From contig JAIXWV010000020.1 in the NCBI GenBank assembly GCA_027491115.1, positions 124,001 through 188,000 of the forward strand: 64,000 bases of DNA, read 5' to 3'. How positions within the stretch are numbered: the first letter of the stretch is position 1; each line of letters begins with the position of its first letter. A program made the position numbers and the translations under genes. This document shows, piece after piece, positions 1 through 7,847 of this stretch. This DNA is from Pseudomonadota bacterium. GTDB taxonomy: Bacteria; Bdellovibrionota; UBA1018; CAIMNF01. The notes under the pieces were generated by a model that saw only the letters and a program-made list of their open reading frames with translations, was not told the origin of the DNA and did no database searches.

Positions 1-1132
1 TGGAGTTCAAATTCCGAGCCTGGGTCACATTCCAACTTGAAATATCGCCATTAAAGGTACTCGCACCGAAAAACATCGAATCGAAGTCCTTAACCGTCCC
101 CACTTGAAAGGCCAGAACTTGACTGAAGGTCGTGGCCCCGAAAAACATATAGGACATGTCGGTGGCCGAGATTGTATTCCAAGAAAGGCTGCCCCCACCA
201 TTGTTGAACTGGGTGGCATTCATGAACATTTCTGAAAAGTCGTCCACGTTTCCCACTTGCCACAACTCGAGGTTCTGATCGAATTTGCGAGCCCCCTTGA
301 ACATGCGGCTGAGATTGGTCGCGGCACTGACATTCCACGCTCCGATATCCCCGTTGAACTCGGTGGCGTTTTCAAACGCTCCACTGAATTCCAAAACCCC
401 GGCAGTATTGGGCGGGTCTAGGGTAGAGAATGCGGTCAGCTGATTGCAGTCTTTAAACATATCGGCGAAGCTGATGAAGCCGTTCGAGCCCCAGAAGCGG
501 ACATCGAGCAGGCGTTCCGGGCCATGGCCGAAGAAACTCAAGCGATTGAAACTCCCGGTCAAGGTAACGACCCGCTCGGAGGAATCGGTATAAGTGTGGA
601 ATCGGGCCGGGTCACTGGCATCAGAGATCGGACTTGAGGTTCCGTCTCCCCAATACACTTTCAGTCCAGAATATGTTGCTCCGGTAGCAAGGAGCGGGAG
701 ATCGACCGTTCCTCCGCCTTGGATCCGGTACTGGAAGGCGTCCGTACCCACGGCTTCTATTGAAATCGGAGCGACTGGAATCGAAGGTTCGAGCAGGGTC
801 AACTGGGTCACCCCGCTGATGGAACTGCTCAAAAAACAAAGAGCGACTCCTTGGGCATTGCTCGGGTCGCAGGTGAGCAAGCCTCCGCTGCCCGAAAGAC
901 CGAAGGAGGGTACGATCCCCGCCACCCCGCGGTTTCTGAGGTCCTGGAACCGGACCTCAAAGCTGATTTTGTCTAACCCGTCTGCAATCAGGGGATAGGG
1001 AGGAGCAGCGATTTGAACCCTGAAGGCTGGCAGGAATAAGTCTTCATTAGGAAAAGGGTCCACCCCGAGCCCGCAGGCAGACAAAAGCATCGGAAATAAA
1101 AGGGAAATCCGAAATAAGGCTCCAGCCCCCAT
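1..1132 (-). CDS. BspA-like (DUF285) surface lipoprotein, 3' end outside window
   Basis: The frame is open from the start at 1132 to the left edge (377 codons), so the C-terminus is missing. The N-terminus has a lipoprotein signal with lipobox LSAC (Cys20), followed by about 190 residues of Ser/Thr/Gly-rich sequence. After that come repeats of the DUF285/BspA type, seen as MFKGARKFDQ, MFMNATQFNN, MFFGATTFSQ and MFFGASTFNGDISSWNV, each about 25-30 residues apart. Proteins of this family are outer-surface adhesins or binding proteins in oral bacteria, mycoplasmas and many environmental bacteria; the ligand here is unknown. The ATG is supported by the lipobox and by a -35/-10 pair ending 6 nt upstream. 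Seen: repeats and lipobox. Inferred: surface exposure and adhesion. Confidence 0.82.
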   Translation of the reverse strand, partial: MGAGALFRISLLFPMLLSACGLGVDPFPNEDLFLPAFRVQIAAPPYPLIADGLDKISFEVRFQDLRNRGVAGIVPSFGLSGSGGLLTCDPSNAQGVALCFLSSSISGVTQLTLLEPSIPVAPISIEAVGTDAFQYRIQGGGTVDLPLLATGATYSGLKVYWGDGTSSPISDASDPARFHTYTDSSERVVTLTGSFNRLSFFGHGPERLLDVRFWGSNGFISFADMFKDCNQLTAFSTLDPPNTAGVLEFSGAFENATEFNGDIGAWNVSAATNLSRMFKGARKFDQNLELWQVGNVDDFSEMFMNATQFNNGGGSLSWNTISATDMSYMFFGATTFSQVLAFQVGTVKDFDSMFFGASTFNGDISSWNVTQARNLNS

Positions 1133-1138
1133 GCTTCA

Positions 1139-1168
1139 AGGATGCCAAATGGGGACTGTTTTGGTCAA
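1139..1168 (-). promoter_or_regulatory. Promoter of the BspA-like gene, near-leaderless geometry
   Basis: On the minus strand TTGACC (1163-1168) is followed after 18 nt by CATCCT (1139-1144), and the ATG at 1132 begins 6 nt after the hexamer. There is no purine-rich ribosome binding site in those 6 nt. A start site at the usual distance would fall on or beside the ATG. Confidence 0.5.
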
Positions 1169-1173
1169 GCACT

Positions 1174-2082
1174 CTAGTTGCAGGAGTGGAACTCGACGGC
1201 ATCGATGTCAGTCCGCCCCCCCAGGGCAAGCTCCAGATCCCAGATCCGGGGCTCGGCCCAGTCCGAATCGAGCATGAGGAGGCGCTTCTTTCCGTGGGCC
1301 TCGAAGGCGGCCACGGCCACCACGGAGTGCCCGCCACTGTTGCGCTCACCGACTTTGCGGGGCAGCCACAAGCGTCTGTCGAGCTGGATGGTTTTGGCCC
1401 CTTGAAGCGCCACCAAGGGGAGGTCGGCGTCGTACATGTTGGGGCCGATGTCAAAAGACACCAGAACCGGAATACCGGCCATCACTTGTTCTGCCACATG
1501 GGCCATGGCCCGCACCGGATCCTGGAATTTCCGGAGCACGCAGTTCAGTCCGAATTCCTGTCCGTATTTTTTCAAGATTCCATGGATGGACGTGCGGTGC
1601 ACGGTCGAAATGTAATAGTCGTTGATCGCGCGCACCAAAAACTGGGTTCGGCCTTTTTCTGAAGCGAATTGTGCCTGAAGCGCGGAATTTCCGGCCAAGC
1701 GGTTGCGGGCGATCTGCTCCATCATGTGGTCCATCGCGTAGCCGGTACAAGTGCCGTCCACCTGGTCATAGGGTCGGACGATCTTCTGGTACCGGGCCCG
1801 AGGTGCCAAGACCTCGTTCCGATCGAGGATCAGGACCTTCCGTCCATCGAGGTCGAGGAGCATGCGCTGCTCGGCCCGTCCGTTGGCGGCGACCAGGTCT
1901 CCTAAAAACATTCCGCGACGAGAAAGGGAATCACCCTCGAACTGGAGCTGCACTCCGGAACCCACTCCGACTGAAGCGCCTGCCTGCTGAGCGGCCGAGA
2001 CCACGTCCATCCGCACCGCGCCCTCGACCAAAGAGGTCCAGAGCAGGGCTAAACTCAAAAAAATGTTACGAACCAGAACCAT
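1174..2082 (-). CDS. Secreted C39/papain-like cysteine peptidase candidate
   Basis: This 302-residue protein has an N-terminal signal peptide (about residues 1-21, ending at VEGA). Its second half looks like a papain-fold C39-like domain: a candidate nucleophile Cys112 in DGTCTGYAM, a candidate His252 in SGGHSVVAVAAF, and an Asp in LDSDW (272/274) shortly after. This Cys...GGHsvvv...D pattern is that of C39-like and bacteriocin-processing-type peptidases, here without any ABC transporter attached. The N-terminal 90 residues resemble no family I recognise. The ATG at 2082 has a strong GAGGGGG ribosome binding site. It is probably a monocistronic exported enzyme acting in the periplasm or outside the cell; substrate unknown. 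The peptidase assignment rests on motifs only. Confidence 0.6.
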   Translation of the reverse strand: MVLVRNIFLSLALLWTSLVEGAVRMDVVSAAQQAGASVGVGSGVQLQFEGDSLSRRGMFLGDLVAANGRAEQRMLLDLDGRKVLILDRNEVLAPRARYQKIVRPYDQVDGTCTGYAMDHMMEQIARNRLAGNSALQAQFASEKGRTQFLVRAINDYYISTVHRTSIHGILKKYGQEFGLNCVLRKFQDPVRAMAHVAEQVMAGIPVLVSFDIGPNMYDADLPLVALQGAKTIQLDRRLWLPRKVGERNSGGHSVVAVAAFEAHGKKRLLMLDSDWAEPRIWDLELALGGRTDIDAVEFHSCN

Positions 2083-2108
2083 ACGACCCCCTCAGTTGAG
2101 CGCAGGGA

Positions 2109-2137
2109 GTCATATCTAAGACTTTGGCGTTTAGCAA
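2109..2137 (-). promoter_or_regulatory. Promoter of the C39-like peptidase gene
   Basis: On the minus strand TTGCTA (2132-2137), a 17-nt spacer and TATGAC (2109-2114) lie about 26 nt before the start codon. The leader carries a GAGGGGG ribosome binding site, so this is a conventional leadered arrangement, unlike several other promoters in the window. Confidence 0.4.
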
Positions 2138-2196
2138 AAAAAATTATCAGATCAATTGGGTCGGACCAAGACGGTCGATCGCTCTGGAATCCTTGT

Positions 2197-3231
2197 TTAT
2201 TTTCTTGGATCAAAAGCCTCACGCAGCGACTCGCCGATGAGGTTGATCGAGATCAGCATCCAGGAAAGTGCGACGGTGGGAGCCACCAACAACCAAGCCG
2301 CGTTCTGGATGTAAGTCCGACCCTGTTGGAGCAATTCGCCCAAGGACGGAGTCGGAGGAGAAAGACCGAAGCCCAGATAATCGAGAACCGCCAGAGTGGC
2401 GATCCCGCCCGAAACCGTGAAGGGGGTCAGGGTGAGGATCGGAGTGATCGCATTCGGAAGGATGTGCTGGAAAATGATCCGGCCGTTCTTGGCCCCGGCT
2501 GCGCGAGCCGCTTCACAAAACTCACGGTTCCGGATCGAGAGCACCTGGGCCCGGAGCTGGGATGCGATCCCGACCCAGGAGAACAGCACCACCACCATCA
2601 AGGTGACCCAGAAGGAATCCGCCTTCATGAGCCCGTTGACCAGGATCACGACCGAAAGAAAAGGGAGGATCTCGATCAACTCCTTGAGACGCTCGGTGAA
2701 AAAATCGGTGTTTCCTCCGAAGTACCCTTGAACGCATCCGATCGAGACACCGATCACGAAACAGAAGATCCAGAACATGAGTCCGTAAGAGAGTGACACC
2801 CGGAGACCGTAGATGAGACGGGCGGTGACATCACGGCCGAGCGAATCGGTTCCGAGCCAGTGCGTTTTTGAGGGCGCGGCCATCACATCCGGAGTCTGCT
2901 CGAGAGGATCCCAGGGATTGACCGGAAACAGGACAAAGGTACCCTGACCAGCCTCGCGGTCGCGGGTAACGATTTCACGGTAATCGATCACGAAGGAATC
3001 GGTGATCCCGAAAGTCTGGGCGGAGTAATCCACCAGGGCTGGGAAAAACCAATTCCCGTCACGCCTCAACAGCAAGGGCTTGCTGTTCGACCAGAGTTCG
3101 GCCGTCATCGAAAACAGGAACACACTCAAAAACCCGGCGAGCCCGATCCAGGCACGCTTTTGACGGAAGAAGGAGTTCCACCGACGTAGGGTGAGCGGAG
3201 AAAAAGTCGCTTTGATCGAGAACACGCCCAT
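2197..3231 (-). CDS. yejE: Peptide ABC importer permease, YejE type
   Basis: This 344-residue inner-membrane permease is of the OppC/YejE class. The N-terminal ~90 residues (RRDGNWFFPA, then a periplasmic stretch) match the YejE layout, with one TM segment (about 27-46) followed by a long periplasmic region. The transmembrane BPD_transp_1 domain occupies the C-terminal two thirds, with the EAA loop around EAARAAGAKNGRIIFQHILPN that contacts the ATPase. The ATG at 3231 shares one base with the stop of the upstream permease (TGATG) and is preceded by GGAGGG; an in-frame GTG at 3234 is less likely. It is the last gene of the importer operon. No ATPase (YejF) gene follows, so the energising subunit must be encoded elsewhere. 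Confidence 0.9.
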   Translation of the reverse strand: MGVFSIKATFSPLTLRRWNSFFRQKRAWIGLAGFLSVFLFSMTAELWSNSKPLLLRRDGNWFFPALVDYSAQTFGITDSFVIDYREIVTRDREAGQGTFVLFPVNPWDPLEQTPDVMAAPSKTHWLGTDSLGRDVTARLIYGLRVSLSYGLMFWIFCFVIGVSIGCVQGYFGGNTDFFTERLKELIEILPFLSVVILVNGLMKADSFWVTLMVVVLFSWVGIASQLRAQVLSIRNREFCEAARAAGAKNGRIIFQHILPNAITPILTLTPFTVSGGIATLAVLDYLGFGLSPPTPSLGELLQQGRTYIQNAAWLLVAPTVALSWMLISINLIGESLREAFDPRK

Positions 3232-4265
3232 CACCCCCGCCCTCCGAAGTCGATCCTCGGATCGACCAGCACATAGGCGACGTCACTCATCAATTGTCCG
3301 AACATCACCACTCCCGACTGGATGACCGCCACACCCATCAGGACGTTGTAGTCGCGTGAATTCAAAGACTCGATCATGAGACGCCCCATTCCGGGAAGTC
3401 CGAACACCGATTCGATCACGATCGACCCTGCGACAAAAGCGGACAGGAACCCGCCGAGTCCCACCATGAGAGGAAGAATCGCATTGCGGAGGGCGTGCTT
3501 CATGATCACGCGACGCTCAGGAAGTCCCTTGGCACGGGCGGTCCTGATGAAATCACTCGAGAGCACGTCCAAAAGCGAGTTCTTCATCAACATGGTCAGG
3601 AAGGTGAAGCCGCCCAACAAAGAAGCTGCGACCGGAAGGAACATGTGACGGGCGTAATCGAAACATTTTTGCGCGAAAGTGAAAGTGTCCCAATCATCCG
3701 AACGGGCCCCCCCCAAGGGGAACCAAGCACCACCCGGAAACACCCGGTCGGTACAGAACACCAGCAAGAGGACCACGGAAACGACCAGCGGAGGAATGCT
3801 GTAAGCCACGAACAGCGCGACCGAGCTTCCGACATCGAGACGGGAGCCGTCCTTCAGGGCCTTGACCATTCCAAGGAAAATACAAACGATGTAGGTCAGA
3901 AAAAAGCCGGGTATGCCGAAGCCTACAGAAATCGGCACTCGCTCGGCGATGGTATGAATGGCCGGCTCACGAGTGGCAGTCGAATCACCGAAATCGAGCA
4001 CGGCGATCTTCTTGAGCCAGTTCCAATAACGGACCGGAACAGGCTTGTCGAGACCGTACTGCTTCTCGAGCTCCGCTTTCAGCTTGGCAACGTCATCAAC
4101 GGACATCGAGCGACCGCCACCATCCCCTCCTCCGAATTGGATCCGGGCCAGCACCTCCTGAACGGGACCTCCGGGCAGGTAGTTCTGAACAGCGAAATAG
4201 ACCCCGGTCATCAGGAAGAACATCGGAATCATCGTGAGCAGTCTTCGGATCAGGTAGGCGAACAT
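3231..4265 (-). CDS. yejB: Peptide ABC importer permease, YejB type
   Basis: This 344-residue OppB/YejB-class permease starts with the typical MFAYLIRRLL amphipathic segment and first TM helix. The PGGPVQEVLARIQFG stretch and the SVDDVAKLKAELEKQYGLD region that follows are the YejB signature that separates it from plain OppB. The EAA loop (RTARAKGLPERRVIMKHALRNA) lies near residue 250. It should form a heterodimeric channel with the YejE-like protein encoded next to it. Ribosome binding site GAGG precedes the ATG. The gene sits 12 nt downstream of the binding-protein gene, consistent with one transcript. Known YejABEF systems import oligopeptides, including the antimicrobial peptide microcin C in E. 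coli; the substrate here is inferred. Confidence 0.92.
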   Translation of the reverse strand: MFAYLIRRLLTMIPMFFLMTGVYFAVQNYLPGGPVQEVLARIQFGGGDGGGRSMSVDDVAKLKAELEKQYGLDKPVPVRYWNWLKKIAVLDFGDSTATREPAIHTIAERVPISVGFGIPGFFLTYIVCIFLGMVKALKDGSRLDVGSSVALFVAYSIPPLVVSVVLLLVFCTDRVFPGGAWFPLGGARSDDWDTFTFAQKCFDYARHMFLPVAASLLGGFTFLTMLMKNSLLDVLSSDFIRTARAKGLPERRVIMKHALRNAILPLMVGLGGFLSAFVAGSIVIESVFGLPGMGRLMIESLNSRDYNVLMGVAVIQSGVVMFGQLMSDVAYVLVDPRIDFGGRG

Positions 4266-4277
4266 GGTTTCCTCGGA

Positions 4278-5993
4278 TCAGGGTTTGGCGGTGTAAAGCG
4301 AGACCGGTGCGGTGTCATTGTACTTCATCACCCAGCGGGACGCACGGATCCGTCCGTTCTGGAAACCGGCCATGAATCCGGGTACCTCGACGAGGAATGC
4401 ATACGGCTGATCGTCGTAGATGATCGCCCCGATCTTCTGGTTCAGCTTGAAATGCTTTTGCACGTCGAGCTCGGCGGTCGCTTGTTCGATCAGCTTGTCG
4501 GCTTCAGGATTGGAATACCCGACCGCGTTCGACCCTTTGTTCTCGGCGGACTTGGTGTGCCAGATCTGCTTGGAATCGGCGTTCAAGCTACCCTTGCCCC
4601 AACCCATGATGATCGCGTCGAAATCGCGATTCTCCATGTAACCGAGCAAGGTGTTGAACTCAAGAGCCTGGACCTGGGCGGTGATGCCCGCCTTCTTGAA
4701 CTGTTCCTTCACGATCTGGGCGATCTTGGCCCGCATCGGATTCTCGGAGTTGTAGCGGAGGGTGAACTCGAACTTCACCTTCCTGCCTGCGATCATCTTC
4801 GAAAGGGTGTTGGTGCCGTCCAGGTCGCTCCACCCGTCTTCCCTGAGAAGGGCGAGTGCCTTCTTCGGGTCGTATTTGAAGGCTTTCTTCGCCTGGTCGG
4901 GAGCGGTGTTCGGCGTGCTCGACCCGAAAGGTCCGATACAGGGGCGCGCTTCGCCATGGTAAACCTTGCGGATGATCTCGTCGGTGTCGATCAGATGGGC
5001 CAAAGCCTGGCGGGTTTTCTTTCCAGAGAATACCGGCCGTCTCAAATTCCAACCGAGATAGGACCAGGGTGCCGGAGCCTGGGTCATGAAGTGCTTGGCC
5101 CAGAGCGGCTTCGAGTCCTTCTCGTCCGTTCCAAAACGGTCTTTGTCGGAGCCCTTCACCCGCGTTCCAAAAACCTCTGCGTTCATCTCGTAAACGTCGA
5201 TCTCGCCCTTGATGAATTTTTCGTACGACAGGGCCGAGTCCGGGATGATCCGAAACACGATCGAATGGAAATTGTATTGGTTCTTGAACTCAGGGGTCTT
5301 GAATCCCCACCAGTCTTTTTTCAGCTCGAGCTCGAGCTTCTGATCGCGCGAGAAAGCCTTGAGCCGGTAAGGCCCGCTTCCGACGGGCTCCATGATCCCC
5401 TTGGAGCGGTTGAAGTCCGTAACCCCGGCGAACTGTTTTTTCTGAATGATCAGGAAGTCATCCAGGGTCTCGTCGACCGTGTTGACATTCGGTTTGTCGA
5501 CCAGGAATCGAAAAGTTTGTGAATCGACCTTCTCGAACTTGTATCCCTCGAAATAAGTCCGGAGCGGGGCCGCATCGGTCTTCGGATTCATGAGGGTCTG
5601 GAATGAGAACTCGGCATCCTCCGTGGTGACGGGCGATCCGTCTTCCCAAACCGCATCCTTCCTCAGGGTGAAAGTCAGGATCTTCCTGTCCTTCGAGACA
5701 TCGAATTTTTCGGCCAACTCCGGGTAGTACTCACCCGTTTCGTAATCCTTACGAAGAAGATGGGCGAAAAGAAAGTCGATCACGTTGGAAGAGTCGACAT
5801 CTCCCGTGACGAAGGGATTCAGAACTTTCGGATTCGATGCGAGCCTCAAATAAAGAGTTCCGCCTTTGGCCGCAGCGGGTAACGACCGGTAGGCGCCCCC
5901 TGCCTGTTTGCCGAAGGGCGAGAGTGCAGAGGCGTCCGGCCCGACGAGCCAGGACGAAACAAGACATGATGCGACAAGAATGATTCGGACCAC
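4278..5993 (-). CDS. yejA: Periplasmic peptide-binding protein of YejA type (SBP_bac_5)
   Basis: This extracellular solute-binding protein of family 5 captures oligopeptides in the periplasm for the two permeases encoded downstream. I chose the GTG at 5993, giving 571 residues: a perfect GGAGG lies 9 nt upstream and the product then begins directly with a signal peptide (VVRIILVASCLVSSWLVG...ASA). Longer frames start upstream but lack such support. Family features include LRKDAVWEDGSPVTTEDAEFS near residue 140 (the hallmark of SBP_bac_5), VGSGPYRLKAFS, and AHLIDTDEIIRKVYHGEA. The length fits YejA, which is longer than OppA. It is the first gene of the operon and is divergent from the GldA-like ATPase gene. 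Confidence 0.9.
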   Translation of the reverse strand: MVRIILVASCLVSSWLVGPDASALSPFGKQAGGAYRSLPAAAKGGTLYLRLASNPKVLNPFVTGDVDSSNVIDFLFAHLLRKDYETGEYYPELAEKFDVSKDRKILTFTLRKDAVWEDGSPVTTEDAEFSFQTLMNPKTDAAPLRTYFEGYKFEKVDSQTFRFLVDKPNVNTVDETLDDFLIIQKKQFAGVTDFNRSKGIMEPVGSGPYRLKAFSRDQKLELELKKDWWGFKTPEFKNQYNFHSIVFRIIPDSALSYEKFIKGEIDVYEMNAEVFGTRVKGSDKDRFGTDEKDSKPLWAKHFMTQAPAPWSYLGWNLRRPVFSGKKTRQALAHLIDTDEIIRKVYHGEARPCIGPFGSSTPNTAPDQAKKAFKYDPKKALALLREDGWSDLDGTNTLSKMIAGRKVKFEFTLRYNSENPMRAKIAQIVKEQFKKAGITAQVQALEFNTLLGYMENRDFDAIIMGWGKGSLNADSKQIWHTKSAENKGSNAVGYSNPEADKLIEQATAELDVQKHFKLNQKIGAIIYDDQPYAFLVEVPGFMAGFQNGRIRASRWVMKYNDTAPVSLYTAKP

Positions 5994-6078
5994 GAGCAAC
6001 TTCCTCCCGGGTGGTGTCTGATCAGAGCTAAAGTCAGACCTATAAATTGTCATGAATGGTTGGACGCCGCAAGGGCTC

Positions 6079-6108
6079 TTGACATCTGCCAAGACCCCAC
6101 CATTCTAT
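6079..6108 (+). promoter_or_regulatory. Promoter of the GldA-like operon
   Basis: A consensus TTGACA (6079-6084) and a weak -10 TTCTAT (6103-6108) are separated by 18 nt. They lie 28 nt before the ATG, leaving a normal leader with an AGGAG ribosome binding site. It lies in the 143-nt divergent region shared with the YejA-like gene. Confidence 0.45.
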
Positions 6109-6136
6109 TGTTTTGAAAAACAAGGAGCATGCGATC

Positions 6137-7066
6137 ATGATTGAAGTTTCTGGCCTGTCGAAACTTTACGGCCCCCGTGCCGCGATATCCAATCTCGAAT
6201 TCAAAGTGGAGGCCGGTGAAATTGTCGGCTTTCTAGGCCCGAACGGGGCCGGAAAATCCACCACCATGAAGATCCTCACCGGCTTCATGCCGGCGAGCTC
6301 CGGCATCGCTCGGGTGGCGGGCCACGACGTCTTCGACGAACCCGTGGCCGTGAAGCGGAACGTCGGATACCTCCCGGAAGTCCCCCCCGTTTATCCCGAA
6401 ATGGTGGTCGAGGACTACCTCTCTTATGCGGCACGCCTACACGAGGTGCCAAAAAACCGCATCAAAGGCGCGGTCGACCGCGCCATCGAACGGACCGGCC
6501 TGACGCAAGTGCGCAAACGGATCATCGGAAACCTGTCGAAGGGCTTCCAACAGCGCGTGGGATTGTCCCAGGCCCTGGTGCACGAACCGAAAGTACTGAT
6601 CCTGGACGAGCCGACCGTGGGCCTTGACCCGGTCCAGATCATCGAGATCCGCGAACTCATCAAAGGTCTGGCAGGTCATCACACCGTGATCCTGAGTTCC
6701 CACATCCTTCCCGAGGTCACAGCCACCTGCCAAAGGATCATCGTGATCAACAAAGGTCAGATTGTGGCCCAGGATTCGATCGAGCGCCTCACCACCCGGA
6801 TGCGTCAAGGACTCCTGTTCCATCTTGATGTGAAAGACCCCAACTCCGCAGGAATTGAAGCCATCCGAGGAGTCCCGGGCGTGAAACAGGTCGATCTCGA
6901 AGGCAATCGCCTCCTGGTCGAATTGCAGCCGGACGGCGCCGGTCAAAGGGATCGGATCGTTGAGGCGGCCGTTGTTTCAAAAATGGGCGTGATGGAATTC
7001 GCGGCCGAGAAACTCAGCTTGGAGGAGGTCTTCCTCCAGCTCACCACACAGGAGGGCAACTCATGA
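6137..7066 (+). CDS. GldA-like ABC transporter ATPase
   Basis: This cytoplasmic ATPase subunit (309 residues) of an ABC-2 type exporter has Walker A GPNGAGKST, signature region LSKGFQQRVG (a variant of LSGGQ with K and F), Walker B VLILDEPTVGLDP, and H-loop ILSSHILPE. The C-terminal ~80 residues form the regulatory tail usual in this subfamily. The start at 6137 is chosen because AGGAG lies 9 nt upstream; the frame continues upstream to a TTG without support. It overlaps the next permease gene by ATGA. With the following genes it forms the conserved GldA-GldF-GldG/DUF4340 set that is widespread outside Bacteroidetes. In Flavobacterium the set is needed for gliding; elsewhere its cargo is not known. 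Confidence 0.9.
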   Translation: MIEVSGLSKLYGPRAAISNLEFKVEAGEIVGFLGPNGAGKSTTMKILTGFMPASSGIARVAGHDVFDEPVAVKRNVGYLPEVPPVYPEMVVEDYLSYAARLHEVPKNRIKGAVDRAIERTGLTQVRKRIIGNLSKGFQQRVGLSQALVHEPKVLILDEPTVGLDPVQIIEIRELIKGLAGHHTVILSSHILPEVTATCQRIIVINKGQIVAQDSIERLTTRMRQGLLFHLDVKDPNSAGIEAIRGVPGVKQVDLEGNRLLVELQPDGAGQRDRIVEAAVVSKMGVMEFAAEKLSLEEVFLQLTTQEGNS

Positions 7067-7845
7067 AATTCTCCTTCAATTTCAAAAAATCCTGGACCAT
7101 CGCGACCAAGGATTACCGGACTTACTTCACCTCGCCGATCGCCTACATCGTGATCGCAGGATTTCTGATCCTCATGGGGTGGATGTTCTTCTTCAATTTG
7201 TCCCACTTCAACATGCAGAGCCTGCAATACAAGCAGTTCGGAATGGGAAAGAGCCTGAGCCTCACTGACGGGCTGATACGTCCTCTCTACGGGAACATGA
7301 ATGTGATCCTGCTGTTCCTGGTCCCCTTCGTGACCATGCGTCTCTTCGCTGAGGAACGGAAGATGCAGACCCTTCAACTCCTGATGACGGCTCCGCTCAC
7401 ATTGATGGAGATCATTGTCGGCAAGTTCCTGTCTGCCTTTCTCCTTGTGGCGACCATGGTGCTCCTGACCCTGGTTTATCCGGTGGTTCTGATCCTATTC
7501 GGCAACCCTGACCCCGGAGTCATCTTCACGAGCTACCTGGGCACCCTCCTGCTCACAGGATGCTACATCTCGATGGGTGTGCTGTTCTCCTCCATGACCG
7601 AGAACCAGATCGTGGCCGGAGCTCTGACCTTCGCCGCCGGTCTTTTTTTCTGGTTGGTGAACTGGGCATCCCAGTCGGCGGGGCCTGTTTTCAGTGACTT
7701 TCTGGACTACCTTTCACTCATCCAACACTACAACAACTTCAGTCAGGGGATCATCGACTCCACTGATGTGATTTTCTATCTTTCCTTCACCGGACTCGGT
7801 CTGTTTTTCACCCACCGCGTCCTCGACTCGTACCGCTGGAGGTAA
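7063..7845 (+). CDS. GldF-like ABC-2 permease
   Basis: This 260-residue integral membrane protein has about six predicted TM helices (for example around 22-44, 84-104, 125-150, 163-185, 190-210 and a C-terminal helix). The opening KKSWTIATKDYRTYFTSPIAYIV and the central LLMTAPLTLMEIIVGKFLSAF are typical of GldF-like permeases. It is translationally coupled to the ATPase gene (ATGA overlap) and is followed 2 nt later by the GldG-like gene, so the three proteins are very probably one complex. The transported substrate cannot be read from the sequence. Confidence 0.88.
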   Translation: MKFSFNFKKSWTIATKDYRTYFTSPIAYIVIAGFLILMGWMFFFNLSHFNMQSLQYKQFGMGKSLSLTDGLIRPLYGNMNVILLFLVPFVTMRLFAEERKMQTLQLLMTAPLTLMEIIVGKFLSAFLLVATMVLLTLVYPVVLILFGNPDPGVIFTSYLGTLLLTGCYISMGVLFSSMTENQIVAGALTFAAGLFFWLVNWASQSAGPVFSDFLDYLSLIQHYNNFSQGIIDSTDVIFYLSFTGLGLFFTHRVLDSYRWR

Positions 7846-7847
7846 TC

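Noticed and set aside
2136..2144. A-run (T-run on the minus strand) as a terminator after the YejE-like gene
   Set aside because: No stable hairpin directly precedes it on the minus strand; it fits better as AT-rich DNA at the -35 of the C39-like gene.
3495..5522. Long open frame (675 codons) on the plus strand
   Set aside because: It is antisense to the conserved YejB- and YejA-like genes, has no recognisable domain, and is low-complexity in composition. GC-biased codon use on the minus strand explains it.
5994..6092. Longer N-terminus for the YejA-like protein
   Set aside because: The extra 33 residues would bury the signal peptide; GTG at 5993 has GGAGG 9 nt upstream.
6113..6136. Upstream TTG start of the GldA-like ATPase
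   Set aside because: The ATG at 6137 has AGGAG at ideal spacing and begins the conserved IEVSGLSKLYG sequence; the upstream TTG overlaps the ribosome binding site.
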